A stretch of DNA of 64,000 nt, from contig CALYLX010000057.1 in assembly GCA_944990035.1 (NCBI GenBank), forward strand, positions 62,001 through 126,000, written 5' to 3'. Source of the DNA: Clitopilus passeckerianus (lineage: Eukaryota; Basidiomycota; Agaricomycetes; Agaricales; Entolomataceae). The notes under the pieces were generated by a model. That model had not been told where the DNA came from. It made no database searches and saw nothing but the letters and a program-made list of their open reading frames with translations. The translations under genes and the position numbers were made by a program. This document shows positions 1-11,340 of the stretch, piece by piece; position 1 is the stretch's first letter; the number at the start of each line of letters is the position of its first letter.

Positions 1-2727
1 CGCGTGATACTAAGACTATGTTATCAGGTCGATATATTCGACAACGAAGAACTCTCGGAGAGGGTAAAATTCACAACAAATGCGATGCATACCTACGCCC
101 ACCAATGGAGCTGCCAGATGGTCTATAATCCGCGACTTTGCGTAGGTTTGGGCCTCACAGACGGAGAAGGAGTTGAACATCTCTGGTCGCGCATGCGTAG
201 ACTCATTGGGATTACTCGAGCTTGCGCAGTAAGTTTCAAATGTGACCCCATTTTATCTTTGACTAAACAATGCACTCTGTATTCAGCGAGCTCGGCGAAT
301 TTGGACCCTGGATCGTCAATTGGGGATAATCAACAGTGACCTTCGCAGCGACCTAGGAGAATGGATCAAGCGCAAATTGCGGCTCAGAGTTCCAAAACAT
401 GAATTGGCTGCCAATGAAAAGCTCGAGGAAGCGAATGTCCCCTCTGAGATCCTTCGGGAACAATGGGAGGATCAGAAGGCTTCGCAACTATCCAGTCAGA
501 CTCAACGTAAGCTATTGACCATTCAGATTTTTTAAGGGAGCTGCTAACCTATCATTTATCGACAGACACTCCTTCGGCCATTAAGAAAGGTTTGGACTCA
601 GTGCTGGTCTCACAAGCCCGGTTAGACTCGGTTCATGAGGCGATTCAACTTGTCGCAGATGACTGGGCCAAACCGGACGCAGACCCCGAACTGTGGATAG
701 CCATGGAGGCGCTCAAACAGACCGCCGACCAGCTTACGGGTTATGTTGACGTATTCTTCACTTCTTTGAACATCCAGGATCGATTCCCTCAGCTGGCAGA
801 CTTCAGCCTTGACTTCGTTCGCACCCTTCTCATTGCTCGAGAACTCAAAATCACCGTGAGGAAAAAGGCTGTTGGATCTTTTTTTGAGTACACTCGGATT
901 GACCAGGCTGTAGGAGGAAAGAATCCGAGCATAGGTGAGTGAAATCCGGCATGTATTACAAGAACGAACTAACCAAACAAATTGTGACCAGGAACAAAGC
1001 TTCACCAGGCCACCCGGAACGCTATTACAAAGCGTAGCCCTGCTCTGCTCAGCGATATCAAGAAATACAACGAGTGCTGCAAACGCTTGGAAGAACTCCA
1101 TAAGAAAGAGGGGAAAGACGTAGCGCTCCCCCAACCTCTCCCCGACGACCTCAAAAAGCTTCGCGAGTGCGAAGACCTGATGCGAGATGTCTGGATAAAC
1201 CCTGAAAACACGCCTGTACCCAGATGGTCAAGTGACCCGAACATACGCGATGGTATAAGTGCACTGCTTAAGACCGATCGATGTGCCGAAGAGCGTATAC
1301 GGCTCAATCTTGAAGCACGGTGTCTTCGGGTATGGCTGGGAAGTGAGATTGCAGCTGTTGAGCTAGCACTTGTGCTTCCTGAAAGTAGGTGGTTCGTTCT
1401 TTTTACTGACTCTATCTAGCTGACGTCGTTAACTTTACCAGATCAAGAGCTCGTGGAGCCGCTTCAACAGCATCAAGAATGTCTTCTCTCTTTTCAGAGT
1501 CGTTGGGAAATCCCAGGTATCAGCACATTTGAGGATTATGCTTCCATCATCGAGAATGCTCGGGAGCGCGTTCGAAATATTTCACTTGCTATGGCAAGTG
1601 AGACTCTCAAGGCAGAGGCACGACGAGCCGTTACTTTTGACGACGAATTTCTCAACGATGGTAACGCTCTGGAGGCGTATAGTCTTGCTTTCGAGCAAGA
1701 CTTACGTATTGCAACGGATGGCCTTTCTGAGCCATGGTGCGAGGACCAGGAACTCCTTGTAAAGTACATGGAGGAAGCACTTGACGTCGACGAAGTGGAA
1801 GAGGTTAACGCAGCACCGTCAAATGTAAACCTTGTCTGGCAGCTTCCGGCGAGTACTCTTTTATCGTCCGGTATTTAACAGTGTGGGTTAACACAGCGCT
1901 ACAGGATGAATACCACGAACAATCAAACCACCTGGAGTGCCTGGCTCGTATATGTCCTAGCCTGTTCACATTGCCGGAATCGGTCCCTGCAGGTCGTCGA
2001 GTCCTCCCAAGCGCCGACAGGCATCAGATTATCACCTTCGATGTGGCCGAGATTGAACGCATGCAGAGCCAATCAGCCTGCCTTGACGATTTCTGCATCA
2101 ACCAGCTTGGGAAGCTCTTTACCCACCTTTTCTCCCTTCGTGAGGACAGCGTAGCAGCGACCCAGTGTGCTCTCTTCCAAACATACGACTTGCCCATGTT
2201 CCGTAGCGAGCCAATGCGAAATCAGCTATGGCGGTGCACAAAACACCTTGAATACTGGACCAAGTCAACATGGATTTTGCCCGTTTTTCGACGGGGGACT
2301 GGCCGTCTTGGGCACTGGGTACTCTGCATTATATTCCCTCGAAGCCGCAAGATGCATCTCTTCGACAGCTATGCGCAGCGGGGGCCTTGGTCCCAGGATA
2401 TCTCCGATATTACAGCACTCGTCAGCCACTTAGAGCACTGCGCTCGTCACAACGGGTACCGTGTTCCTGAACCAGATGTTCTCGACAACTGGCAAGTGTA
2501 CCCTACCTTAGTAAGTCCACGCTGCCCAGTACACAGATTTTTACCTGATTTTCACTGTTTGGAAGGTTTCACCTCGCCAGACGAACACGATCGACTGCGG
2601 TTTATGGGTGCTTGCCAGCGTCCTGGCCATTCTGGATGGGTTTTCGGGCACCAAAGCTACAGAAAAGGACATGGCACAGTTTCGTCAGGTATTACTTCAC
2701 TGCATCTATACTCTGCCAACTGCGTGA
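1..2727 (+). CDS. KDZ transposase with C-terminal Ulp1-like protease domain (5' end outside window)
   Basis: This is the 3' part of a Kyakuja-Dileera-Zisupton (KDZ) transposase. The spliced model is 1-228, 287-506, 566-934, 992-1384, 1442-1852, 1897-2510 and 2566-2727, with all phases agreeing. The first exon carries the hallmark GLTDGEGVEHLWSRMR, followed by SRMRRLIGITR and RRIWTLDRQLG, and then the helical region with GTKLHQAT. From about 1897 a second domain follows that resembles the Ulp1/C48 SUMO-protease fold: LGHWVLCI (His), LFDSYAQ (Asp), QTNTIDCGLWV (Gln and Cys). All four catalytic positions are present. KDZ elements with SUMO-protease-like domains are known from fungi, where the protease is thought to aid the transposase. 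The reading frame is open throughout, so this copy may be recently active. The 44-nt intron at 1853-1896 is the least certain boundary; a 29-nt alternative is also in frame. Confidence 0.88.
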
Positions 2728-2979
2728 CTGGATATTTACTCATTGGACTACCTCGTATATTATACACACAGAACTCTCAACTGTTATTTAAACAGTCGGT
2801 TCACAAGCAAGAAACGAATCAATAAATTGTCTGCACGCTCGCGCCACTCAATGTTCGATAGAAGAAGTTATATTTGCGACAACACTGGTATTCGTTATAC
2901 ATAATGTCAATATGCACGGTACATACGCCCGGCCAAGATATAATCTAGCTATCAAGATGTAAGACGGTCTAGGCATCGG

Positions 2980-3793
2980 TCAGGCCGCGAATTGTAGTTT
3001 CGCTAGCGTTGCAGAAGCTTCCTCGTCATCGTGAAAATATTCCTTCAAGCCCTCAGTCCATTGCCTCAGTTCCTTCTGGTGTTGCCTTCTCTCGTCCCGC
3101 TTGCGCTGTTCGGCAGCGGCCTCAGAATAGGCATCTACGAGCTGAGGCATAGTCTCAATCCATTTCCTCAAGGCCTGTCCAAGTGCAAACTGCCAGCTCG
3201 TACTCTGCCGATCATTGAGGAGACACGGATGTACACCGGGAACCGCACAACGGTATCCATGAAGGAAGCCTGAGCTCTGAGAGCCTTGCTTAATACTGTA
3301 GACAGTCCTGCACAGGTCAAGACTGAGGCGCTTTTCGAATGCTTGAGTTCACTACTACTCTTCATGTGTTAACACAACGTACAATGAGATCCAATTTTCG
3401 GGTGTGTTCGTCGCGAGGAAAGGCTTCGTTCCACGCAGCTTTCACAGCAGCTTTGGAGTCGAGGATGGTAGCAGGGTCCGTAACCAAGCACCCGTAGAAC
3501 AGGCAGCCAATTCGGTCCAGTAGGTCCTTTCTAGCAGCAGCCTTTAATGGTGCGGGCGACTCAAAGGGCTGAGGTGGACGCAGAGTGCGGGAATCTGGAT
3601 AAAAGGCTGGTTATTTTATATCCAAAATTAGGGTGGTCGGTTCGGAACTCACCATTTCTTTCCCCAACGACCGACTGAGAGGCAGGTAAAGGACCGGAAG
3701 GTGAGGACGATGAAGAGGACGATACTAAGAATAGGTCAGGCACCGTTGGCCATGTCATTCGGTTAATGAATACATACCCCGTGTGATATCCAT
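2980..3793 (-). CDS. hypothetical agaricomycete protein, multi-exon
   Basis: I do not recognise a named family. The model starts at the ATG at 3793 (MDITR), splices through 3777-3725 and 3652-3595, and runs through a conserved-looking stretch (PLKAAARKDLLDRIG, KAAWNEAFP). One or more further introns lie between about 3382 and 3300. A last exon then reads FLHGYRCAVPGVHPCLL and ALRKWIETMPQLVDAY, followed by a Glu/Lys/Gln/Arg-rich helix and a stop at 2980-2982. The N-terminus holds a run of serines. The tail (EAAAEQRKRDERRQ) is a likely coiled coil. The exon structure around 3300-3390 is uncertain because several acceptors are possible. The gene is convergent with the KDZ gene. No function can be assigned. 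Confidence 0.55.
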
Positions 3794-4139
3794 GTCTTGC
3801 CGATCCTAGTTGATGTGAAAAAGGGTCCGTGTCACCGTGTGTGTTGATTAATCTTTAAAAGGCAAAATGTTGATTATTTATACTTAGTTGTCCCTGGTTG
3901 ATATGCCTTTTGGGGGAAGGTACGGTCAATTCCGAGATAACCACAAAACGAAAACATGCGATCGTAAGAGATCGGTGACGTCTGAGAGTCTGGTGGACTG
4001 CAGAAAGTCTCATATTACCCGAAGGATTGCATTGGGCGCCGGATGTCGAGGATCCAAGAGATTCGAATTAAAGTCAGACGAAAATGTATAGGATGCTCAA
4101 CTTCGTAATAGTAATGTACCCCTTCCTCAACCATTATCC
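3794..4139. other. intergenic, no gene recognised
   Basis: This lies between two divergent genes (starts at 3793 on minus and 4140 on plus), so it probably holds both promoters. I see no RNA gene or repeat in it. A short open frame at 3888-4091 has no family resemblance and was not called. Confidence 0.5.
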
Positions 4140-4824
4140 ATGCCTGGTCCTGGTCGCCCCAGGAAATATCTCACTCTCGAACAACAGCGTGCAGCCAACA
4201 GGGCAAAAAGCCAGCGATTCTACTATAAGTGAGTGAGTTCGTTGTCCATTCGTCCTCCAGCCGCGGGTTTTTATGTTCGGGCAAGAAATCGGAAAGACAT
4301 AAATTCAGATAGGCGTGCAACATATCACGATCGCATTGACTCGTGGGACCCCACCGCAACTGAGGCTGATCGGTAAATATTATCCAATGAAAGCTGGTGG
4401 ACCTACCCGGACTGACAGAATCTATTATCGGTGTAGGCGACTAAAACAAATAACCCAACAAGTTCGCCGCTATAACACAAGGTTTCAAGAACTTGCGGAA
4501 CCAAGCCCGGTGCAGTATATGGAGGCGGCTCACACGAAGGTTATTCACCACCTTCGCGAAAGGACTGGCCAAGAATGCTCTGTGATTGAAGAATGGATGG
4601 CACCCTTTCAGTCTCTGCAAGACGATGTTCGGAAACTGGAGAACGATCTCATAACTATCAAAGGTGCTAACAGTCGTGAGTACGAGGAGTACTATACGGT
4701 CACTACGGCAATTCAGCGTATGATCGAGTGTTTGCAGGATTTATGGATGAACAGTACAGACGGCCTTTTTCATCTCCTGCAGGCTCGTGAGCGACGAACT
4801 TTACTCTATCAACAATTCCCATAG
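4140..4824 (+). CDS. small basic/coiled-coil protein, bZIP-like N-terminus
   Basis: The ATG at 4140 opens MPGPGRPRKYLTLEQQRAAN, then RAKSQRFYYKRATYHDR. Introns are 4229-4312 and 4373-4418, and the last exon is 4419-4824. The spliced protein is about 184 residues. The N-terminus starts with an AT-hook-like GPGRPRK and continues into a basic helix rich in Arg, Lys, Gln and Ala that recalls the basic region of bZIP proteins. The rest is mostly charged helix (VRRYNTRFQELAEP, DDVRKLENDLITIKG), likely a coiled coil, but no regular leucine heptad is obvious. DNA binding is inference from composition. The acceptor at 4311-4312 was chosen because the alternative at 4307-4308 gives an immediate stop. 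Confidence 0.55.
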
Positions 4825-5080
4825 TCTAGATATAGAGACCGTGTGTGCTTTTCTATGTAGATGCATGTATTGGATCGGTCTGCGATCTTCCTCAGAGTGT
4901 CGTTATGTGCAACGTCATCGCGTAGAACCTCTTCTTTTTATCACAAAGAATATCTCGAAGTTATATGGCGTCTTGCCCAAGAGTGAACATTGCGAACATG
5001 CACCTATGTGGCAAATATCATTGAACAAATACGGAACATTACAATATATTAGTAGTCGGGTGACAAGGATGTACAACACA

Positions 5081-6473
5081 TTACAAGATAATCGATAGGC
5101 AGGTAACAACAGAGCGAACATGAGAGGTATAATCAGAGAGGGAACACCACGGAACATTTCTATCAAGACATCCGGGGGTTAGTCCCTCCTCGTCCTCACT
5201 GTCGGATGTCTCATCTGCCATCATAAAATACTTGCACCATTTCTTGTCTTCGGCGTCAAGCGTGGGTTCCGTAGCCACACTGGTCCAGCAAGTGTCGCTC
5301 AGGAGCCACTGAATAGGCTGACTGAGAAAGCGCCTTCCATCTCCGGAAACGGGGTTCGCTCTTGCCTGACTCATGTCAATACGGCCATCGAGTTCGGGAA
5401 CCGTCATGATACGGCAACGAGCTGATGCGTACTCAGAGTGGGTACATCGACGCACCCCCGGATGGAAGAGGAGGTCGTACATCCTTGAGCCCGTCGTGAC
5501 CTGCCAGTGGTACGCCATCAGGTACTGTAGGGATGGATGATGAGAAGAACCTACCCACGTAGCCCGCTTATGACGCCCACGGCCAACCTTGGAGTATTAT
5601 GAGTGAGATTCAGAGACACCTTGAATATGCTCACCCGTCGAAGAGGTCCTTCTGCATACTTCGGCATTGCTTCGTCAAGGTAGCCCCACAGCCCTTCTGC
5701 AAAGACAGGACGCCAGTCCATATGCTTGTATATTGCCAACTCGTCGTTGCCACAGGGCAAGTTGGTGTCGGCCCTGAAAGCGCAATCCTCCAAGTACATG
5801 AGGCGGAGGACATTCCAAAATTCCTGATGAAGAGTTATCGCCCATGTCGACTGAAATAAACAAATGCGATCCTGACCCTCTGCCGCTTTGGACATACGAT
5901 ACGACTTTCAAATGAAAGTGCCCACGTCTTCATCGCACACCATAGGAAGAGATGAAACTCTGCTTTGTCCTCTGAAGCCATGGCTACCTTCAGGGCGGGA
6001 AGGAGGCGGAAGCTAAGGCCGAAAAGCCAGGGCCACGACCGGTCGTTGTACCCTTCTCTGGTGGTGGTGTGTATGACGATGGTGAACGCTGGTCTGTGGG
6101 GGCCGTATGCGATGGAGGGCTCGCTATTTCCAGTCAGTGTTATAATTATCACAAGTAATATAAAAGGCTCACATAGGTATAGACAACTCATCATCATCGA
6201 CGTCACCAGACGAAGAACTACGGAGCATCAAAGACTGGACTCAGACAAACTTGTTTCAAGAGTGTTGAGCGTTTGAACGTACAAAAGGTCATTATCGGCC
6301 TCCAGTACGCGAGGCTCGGGCATAAGGTGTAAAGGGGGTCCACTGGTTGCATCCACTCCGTTAGCATTACGAGGGCGAGAGACGAGTGTAGGCAAACCTA
6401 CGTTGACCAGACAGTTAGATAGCGGGACGCCATGGGACTTTACAACGGAGGTAGCGAGTTCAACGGGAACCAC
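5081..6473 (-). CDS. hypothetical protein, paralogue of the gene at 10016-11340; 5' exons unresolved
   Basis: I recognise no domain. Exons that splice in phase are 6123-5898 (EPSIAYGPHRPAF ... SWPWLFGLSFRLLPALKVAM), 5850-5635 (STWAITLHQEFWNVLRLMYLEDC) and 5524-5081 (YLMAYHWQVTTGSRMYDLLF to the stop). An upstream block at about 6473-6230 (VLEADNDLLYVQTLNTLETS) matches the equivalent block of the plus-strand gene at 10 kb (LHDDSGLNSVYLYTLLDAQRTLHTS). The shared core is WPWxxGxxxRxLPAxKxA. I could not place the exon junction near 6175-6260 or the start codon, which may lie beyond 6473. The C-terminus has an acidic patch (SDSEDEEG). The gene is probably expressed, but I cannot exclude a broken copy. 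Confidence 0.5.
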
Positions 6474-6514
6474 AGCGTCGTCGTCGAAAACCGGACCTTC
6501 TTATGTGATACCCC

Positions 6515-7395
6515 ATGCTATCAGAGGGTGGAGGGTCTTCAGAGTTCGAATGGGATATCGAGCTGGTGGACTGTGACAGTGAGAATTCGAGCGAGTCGTT
6601 GTGAGAACATCAATCCCAATATTTGGACCTATTTGCCGGCAGAAGTCCCCATGGCCCATGGGACAGTCTCTCGGGGTGACCCAATCTAATCACTCTCCGA
6701 GGAAGAAGTCGGCGCGACTCGCACTTTGAGTGTCGGGATATCTCACATATAATGAATCGATATACTGTGTTCTTCGTTTCTCTGTCAGGCCTACTCTTCA
6801 CAACCTATCAGCTATGGATATGATCTCACAGCGTATGTTCTTCTCACCATTAAAGTCATGTGTTACTCATACTGACTACTCGCTGATAGGCTCTGAAAAA
6901 ATTCCTCGCATTCGAAACCTTCGCAAGGGAGGAGCACTATTCCGCCGACGTCGAATGCGGGAAGACCTATTCCGGCGCATCATGCCTCTCTGGAATACTG
7001 CCTTGGTCGCTCCCAACCCGGAAGCCGCTGCTATTGAGATAGCCGAGAGGGTATGGAGTTGCTGGAAGAAATTCTGGCCTCTGGACTGCTGTCGCAAAGA
7101 TGGGGTATGCTCCAACGCATTTCTATTGTTTTCAACTTCTGCCCCCAACTAAAGATGGCGCCAGATTATCATCAAATTATTCCGTGTTTCTGGTTGGAAA
7201 AAGGCTATCTCCGGTGTGATAACCAGGGACCCAGCTAGTCCTATGACATCTGAGGATTTGGATGACCTCGACGACGACCTTGCCGACTTGCGAGAGGCGC
7301 TTGATCAGGCGCTTGTAGGTTGGGACAGTGATGAGATCCGCCATCGGGCCCACTCTCTCACTACTGTATTCCCTCTGCTAGCCCCCGTAGACTGA
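6515..7395 (+). CDS. hypothetical protein, basic N-terminus and acidic C-terminus
   Basis: No family is recognised. The firm part is 6814-6831 (MDMISQ), intron to 6890, then 6891-7106 (EKIPRIRNLRKGGALFRRRR ... ERVWSCWKKFWPLDCC), an intron ending with the acceptor before 7169, and a last exon to the stop at 7393-7395 containing SEDLDDLDDDLADLREALDQ. A possible first exon at 6515-6600 (SSEFEWDIELVDCDSENSSES) ends in a good GTGAGA donor, but I could not join it cleanly. The protein has a cluster of arginines followed by an acidic helix. It overlaps nothing on the other strand except the unresolved 5' end of the minus-strand gene at 5081-6473. Confidence 0.45.
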
Positions 7396-8130
7396 TGGCG
7401 CATTTGTGTACCCTTTCTAATCATTACTCTGCTTCATACAAGCCTCCGTAGGTACCAGTCCAACTGACAAATAAGTCTGGAGTTAACAGGCTTTGCATGG
7501 CCGGCTAAAACTGTACCGGCCTTTGCAATGGCTCAAGTGAGAATCAAGTTGAGAATTTCAGTCTCCTGACTCATTCCGGCTTCTTGCTTCTTTGTTATCA
7601 TAGATCGTGCATTTCGACTGAGACGCAGCACATTGAGCTTGCGTAGGACCGATAGTATTCTCAGCGAGATCCGCCTTTTCGGAAGTATGTTGGTTATCAA
7701 AGATCCCCCGAGACGTAATGAGAACAATGTTGAGTCAAAGAATCCTCCCACACTTTACGGCGAATTCAGAGAGCACGGCGGTCTTAGCGATGCTTCTCTG
7801 TCATCGTCAGGAGGAAAGTGTCTGGGAATTCCTCGGCATCGTCATATACAAGGCTTGGCACTTGGAAATCGAAGCATCCTCACACGGGACAGAAGGCCCT
7901 CGGGATCATCTCCTTCCAAGATTTGACATCTGGGCGACTGTAAAAGATATCTCCTGCCATGAGCTGTCGTCGATTCATCCCAAAGGCTCGAAGCCCCTGA
8001 ACACCCTTGTGGTATTGCCAAATTGACCCCCATCCCAGTAGGTCCCCTACCGGATTTAAAAGCGAAGAAATTTCACCCTTCAGCTCTACCTCACCTCGAG
8101 CTTCCTATTATCCCTCTTCCGATATCAACC
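7396..8130. other. intergenic, only weak open frames
   Basis: Two overlapping plus frames at about 7633-7926 and 7718-8026 lack a start context, splice signals or a recognisable family. I do not call them. They could be a decayed gene. Nothing else was seen. Confidence 0.35.
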
Positions 8131-9116
8131 ATGAGCAACAACCCCCGAACGCCCGCTACTGCTGGATCCAGCAACTCTGACAGCGCCGCACGCATCCCTG
8201 TGATCTCGGATGACGGAGCCCAGGTCGGTGTTCTGCCTGGGCCAATCCTCTCCATCAAGGCAGTGGTAAGTACACGCTATGCTCTATTCATTCACCCTCG
8301 CTGACCCCGTGCAGCGCTACTGCGCACAGTGCGATACAATGGTCAAGGCAGAGCGCGCCAAAAAAGAAGTACGTCGTATGTATTTTGTGAGAATGTATCT
8401 GACATCTGCTTTAGCAAATAACGGAACTCCGGAGAGAACTCAAACGCGAAGCCGACGACAATAAAAGAGTACGTCATTGAATTTTTGCTCATGGTGTTTG
8501 TCTCACGGCAGTTCCTAGCGCACCGACGACGATAAAGTGGCAATAAAGTATTGGAGAGATCGGTATATCGAAGTACGTGAACGTTTTATCATGAAGTCTG
8601 TTACTTATTATCGTGGGTAGCTCTACACACTCGTGAAAAAGGCAGTTCGGTGCCAGAAATGCCTCAAACATTACTCCTACGGAGTGTACGGGTATGTACC
8701 TTTTTCATCTCATTTGACATGACGTTAACGAGAACGCCAGCCTTCAATGTGGCCATCATATTTGTGACGAATGCGTAGACAAACAGATCGCACATTCTCC
8801 CATTGAATCACTCTGCGCTGACTGTCCACTTGAGGCCAAGGTATTCAGTCGAGACGATCTCATTAGGTCCGGCTTTCCCGACGATGAAGACACCTACATC
8901 ACCGTCGATACCTTTATCCAGCAATGGTCCGACAAGTCCTGTTACAGGACAAAGGGGGCAATCGCGAAGAGGGCGGACGAGCGGGGTCCTTCTAATCTGC
9001 ATTGGGTTCTTGAGGAGATATTGGAGCGTGAGATACGCATCGACGACGATCTTGGGCGGGATTGGAACGCTGCTCTGGAGCATGTCCGCCGAGCCAACCT
9101 TCGTCTTATTGATTAG
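8131..9116 (+). CDS. RING-finger-like protein with coiled coil
   Basis: Six exons splice in phase: 8131-8265, 8315-8368, 8415-8468, 8519-8572, 8621-8691 and 8741-9116. The N-terminus (MSNNPRTPATAGSSNSDSAA) is disordered. It is followed by YCAQCD and a charged helix (KKEQITELRRELKREADDNK). A zinc-binding segment then reads VRCQKC, LQCGHHICDEC and LCADC. The spacing C-x2-C, CGHHxC-x2-C and a final C-x2-C is that of a RING or RING-like finger, so a ubiquitin E3 ligase role is likely by family. The C-terminal part (FIQQWSDKSC, EEILEREIRIDDDLGRDW) is not recognised. The acceptor at 8517-8518 was chosen because the one 8 nt upstream leads to a stop. The protein is about 247 residues. Confidence 0.7.
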
Positions 9117-9262
9117 CTGTAGCACTATCGTATTCTTCTTGTTGAGCCCTCACTATGATCACAATAAAATTTTTTGTGGGTTCATACATAATTGTTTTTG
9201 TACTCAAGATTCAACGAGGATGGGTTAACTAGAAGTACTACACTGAAGTAATACGCCAAATT

Positions 9263-9750
9263 CTAATTCGCCTCCCGACGTCCATCGTCATCAGCTTCTA
9301 ATAACTCCTTGGGAATGAAAGGAACGACTCCTCCATGAGCAACAGTCGCAGTAATCAAAATGTCAAGTTCTTCATCACCCCTAACGGCGAGCTGAAGGTG
9401 ACGAGGGGTGATTATCTTTTTTCGTGCACTTGCGACTTTTGTCTCGTCCCCCTTTGCTATGCTCCCTAGCAATTCCGACTAAGTAAAAGGTGACGAGAAA
9501 TCAAATATCCTTACCAGAGAGATCCAAAAGCTCAGCAGTGAGATATTCCAGAGTGGCAGCCATGAACACCGCTGCTCCTACACTGATGCGCTCATGTCGT
9601 CGAGCGGTCGTCCTCAGATATCGATGAATACGTCCCACCGGAAACTGCCGAAAAAAGGGGTCAGAAGTAGATCGATCAAGGAGCTATTGTGCCTACCTCA
9701 AGCCCTGCCTTTGCACTTCGTGAGCGCAGCTGGGTCGTTGCGGATGACAT
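9263..9750 (-). CDS. divergent histone H2A.Z-like variant
   Basis: Three exons (9750-9697, 9644-9515, 9465-9263) encode 128 residues. The sequence carries [20 protein letters not shown], then [16 protein letters not shown] and [17 protein letters not shown], and ends [20 protein letters not shown]. These are the histone-fold and docking-domain signatures of H2A, closest to H2A.Z. The acidic-patch residues (LEYLTAE and RGDEELD) are kept. Unusual features: the N-terminal tail is only about 13 residues ([13 protein letters not shown]) with no lysine before the SAKAGL motif; the loop before ITPRHLQL is about 6 residues longer than in ordinary H2A.Z ([16 protein letters not shown]); loop 1 reads RISVGAAVF where the family has a form of RVGATAAVY. 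The third exon uses a CTAG acceptor at 9467-9466, the only choice that keeps frame. It lies on the opposite strand just upstream of the gene at 10 kb. Confidence 0.85.
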
Positions 9751-10015
9751 TCGTTCAATGGGATCGAGATGATCGAAGAGCTTACTTGTTAGAAATCATC
9801 CTAGCAGTCGATATTTATGCATCACAGGCTGGTACACCTCAACATTTTACGTTCAAGGAGGTAAGGGTAGCCTCCAAGTTGAACTCGAATTCGGGGATCG
9901 GTCGATATCCAAGAAGCTGATGATTGTTTGAAGAAGCATTCCATGGCGAGGAAGTGCCAAGAAGCAGTCCAGTTTTGGCAACCTTGGCATAAACACGTGT
10001 ACACATGTCGAACAT

Positions 10016-11340
10016 TCGAACGTTACAGCAAACCAACATGTCGCCCATTACCTCAACGTTGTTCAGCCTCCCTGGCTGGTCCTTCACGACGACTCTGGTT
10101 TGAACTCTGTCTATCTATACACCCTCCTCGACGCCCAGCGCACTCTACACACTTCAAACGCTACCATCAATGATCAAATACGGATCCTTCTTTTCCAACG
10201 ATCATCCGACGTTCGTGAAAGTCTAAACTCTCAGATGAAGGCAACCCATCGGCGAGAAGCATGGAACCTCTTGTCGAAGGTTGCCTATAAAGCTGGCAGC
10301 CAAGCTCCAACGTCACTTCACCCCCTCAAAGCTACCGCTTTCACCTCATTCCTCAAATCTTCAGCTTCCCAGAAATGTCTCGTGAGTTTTCACACACTTT
10401 GCATAACATATCATAGTGCTAATCGTAAACAGGTCTATCTTTCAAGCTCCTCGAGGACGCATTTTATCCTTCGTTGGTGGATACCACACCACCCCTTCAC
10501 TTACACGGATCCATCATTTTTGCTGCGAACTACGACCCGACTGAACAAGATGCTCTTTGGCCTTGGGTCAATGGTTTTGGTCTACGAGTTCTCCCAGCCA
10601 TCAAGATCGCCCTTTCGAAAGGGTCCCCGGAAGTGAGCCAGCTTCTTGACAGAGCGCTTGCTCTCTGGGATACCCACATGAGTGCATTCGAGATTCCGAG
10701 TAGCCGACGCATAATGGTAGGCATTCCACCCTACCCCACTCTTCGTTAACTGACTCTTCACGAAATTAGCAACTGTATGAAATCACGCGCCTCGTCTACT
10801 GTGAAGATCAGTTGTCTCGGCTCTTCACTAGGTTGAGCACTGACCCAAACGACGACCGTCGCCTGCCCATTGGACCAGAGGAGCGTACACGATGGGTTGA
10901 CGCTGATTGGGAAGCGCACCTCACCGCCGAGTTTGCGGATTTTGTGGAACACCCAATCCCTTTAGCCATGTGGTTGGGTCGAGATCAAGTACGTGCCTTC
11001 ACCCTTGACGATAGACCTAAACTAATACAGTGACTAGCCGATTGAGCAGCAGGCGATCGACTCGGTGCTTCCTAGAGAGGCCAATGGTTACCATCGCCCT
11101 GAGGTCCCTTTCCATCGTTCCGCTTTGGCGGCGGTCATGCAGGACATCAGCTGTATCCCAAGGTTCCCTTTGCATGCAGGAATTCTTGACTGCGTCCAAT
11201 GGCGCTCCCTCGCGTCTGCACCTTCTCTGGCTGGGGACTATTTGGAGGAACCTTTTTCTGAAACCATGAGGGCCTATACGGACTATGTCCACCGAGCATG
11301 GGCTTCCTGCGTCTTCATTGGTTGTGATGAGGATGATTAG
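10016..11340 (+). CDS. hypothetical protein, paralogue of the gene at 5081-6473; 5' end unresolved
   Basis: Well-supported exons are about 10016-10381 (ANQHVAHYLNVVQPPWLVLH, SVYLYTLLDAQRTLHTS), 10447-10716 (LLEDAFYPSLVDTTPPLHLH ... LWPWVNGFGLRVLPAIKIAL), 10770-10988 (QLYEITRLVYCEDQLSRLFT ... FVEHPIPLAMWLGRDQ) and 11038-11340 (PIEQQAIDSVLPREANGYHR to GCDEDD and stop). Phases agree for all these junctions. The first exon and ATG were not found. The family shares with the minus-strand copy at 5-6.5 kb the order of blocks and the motif WPWxxGxxxRxLPAxKxA. No enzyme motif, transmembrane segment or signal peptide is seen. This copy is complete at its 3' end and looks functional. Confidence 0.6.

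Noticed and set aside
622..1307. Long minus-strand open frames across the KDZ gene
   Set aside because: They are shadows of in-phase KDZ exons with recognised motifs on the plus strand.
9594..9920. Plus-strand open frame of 108 codons
   Set aside because: It is antisense to exons of the histone variant, which carries clear H2A motifs.
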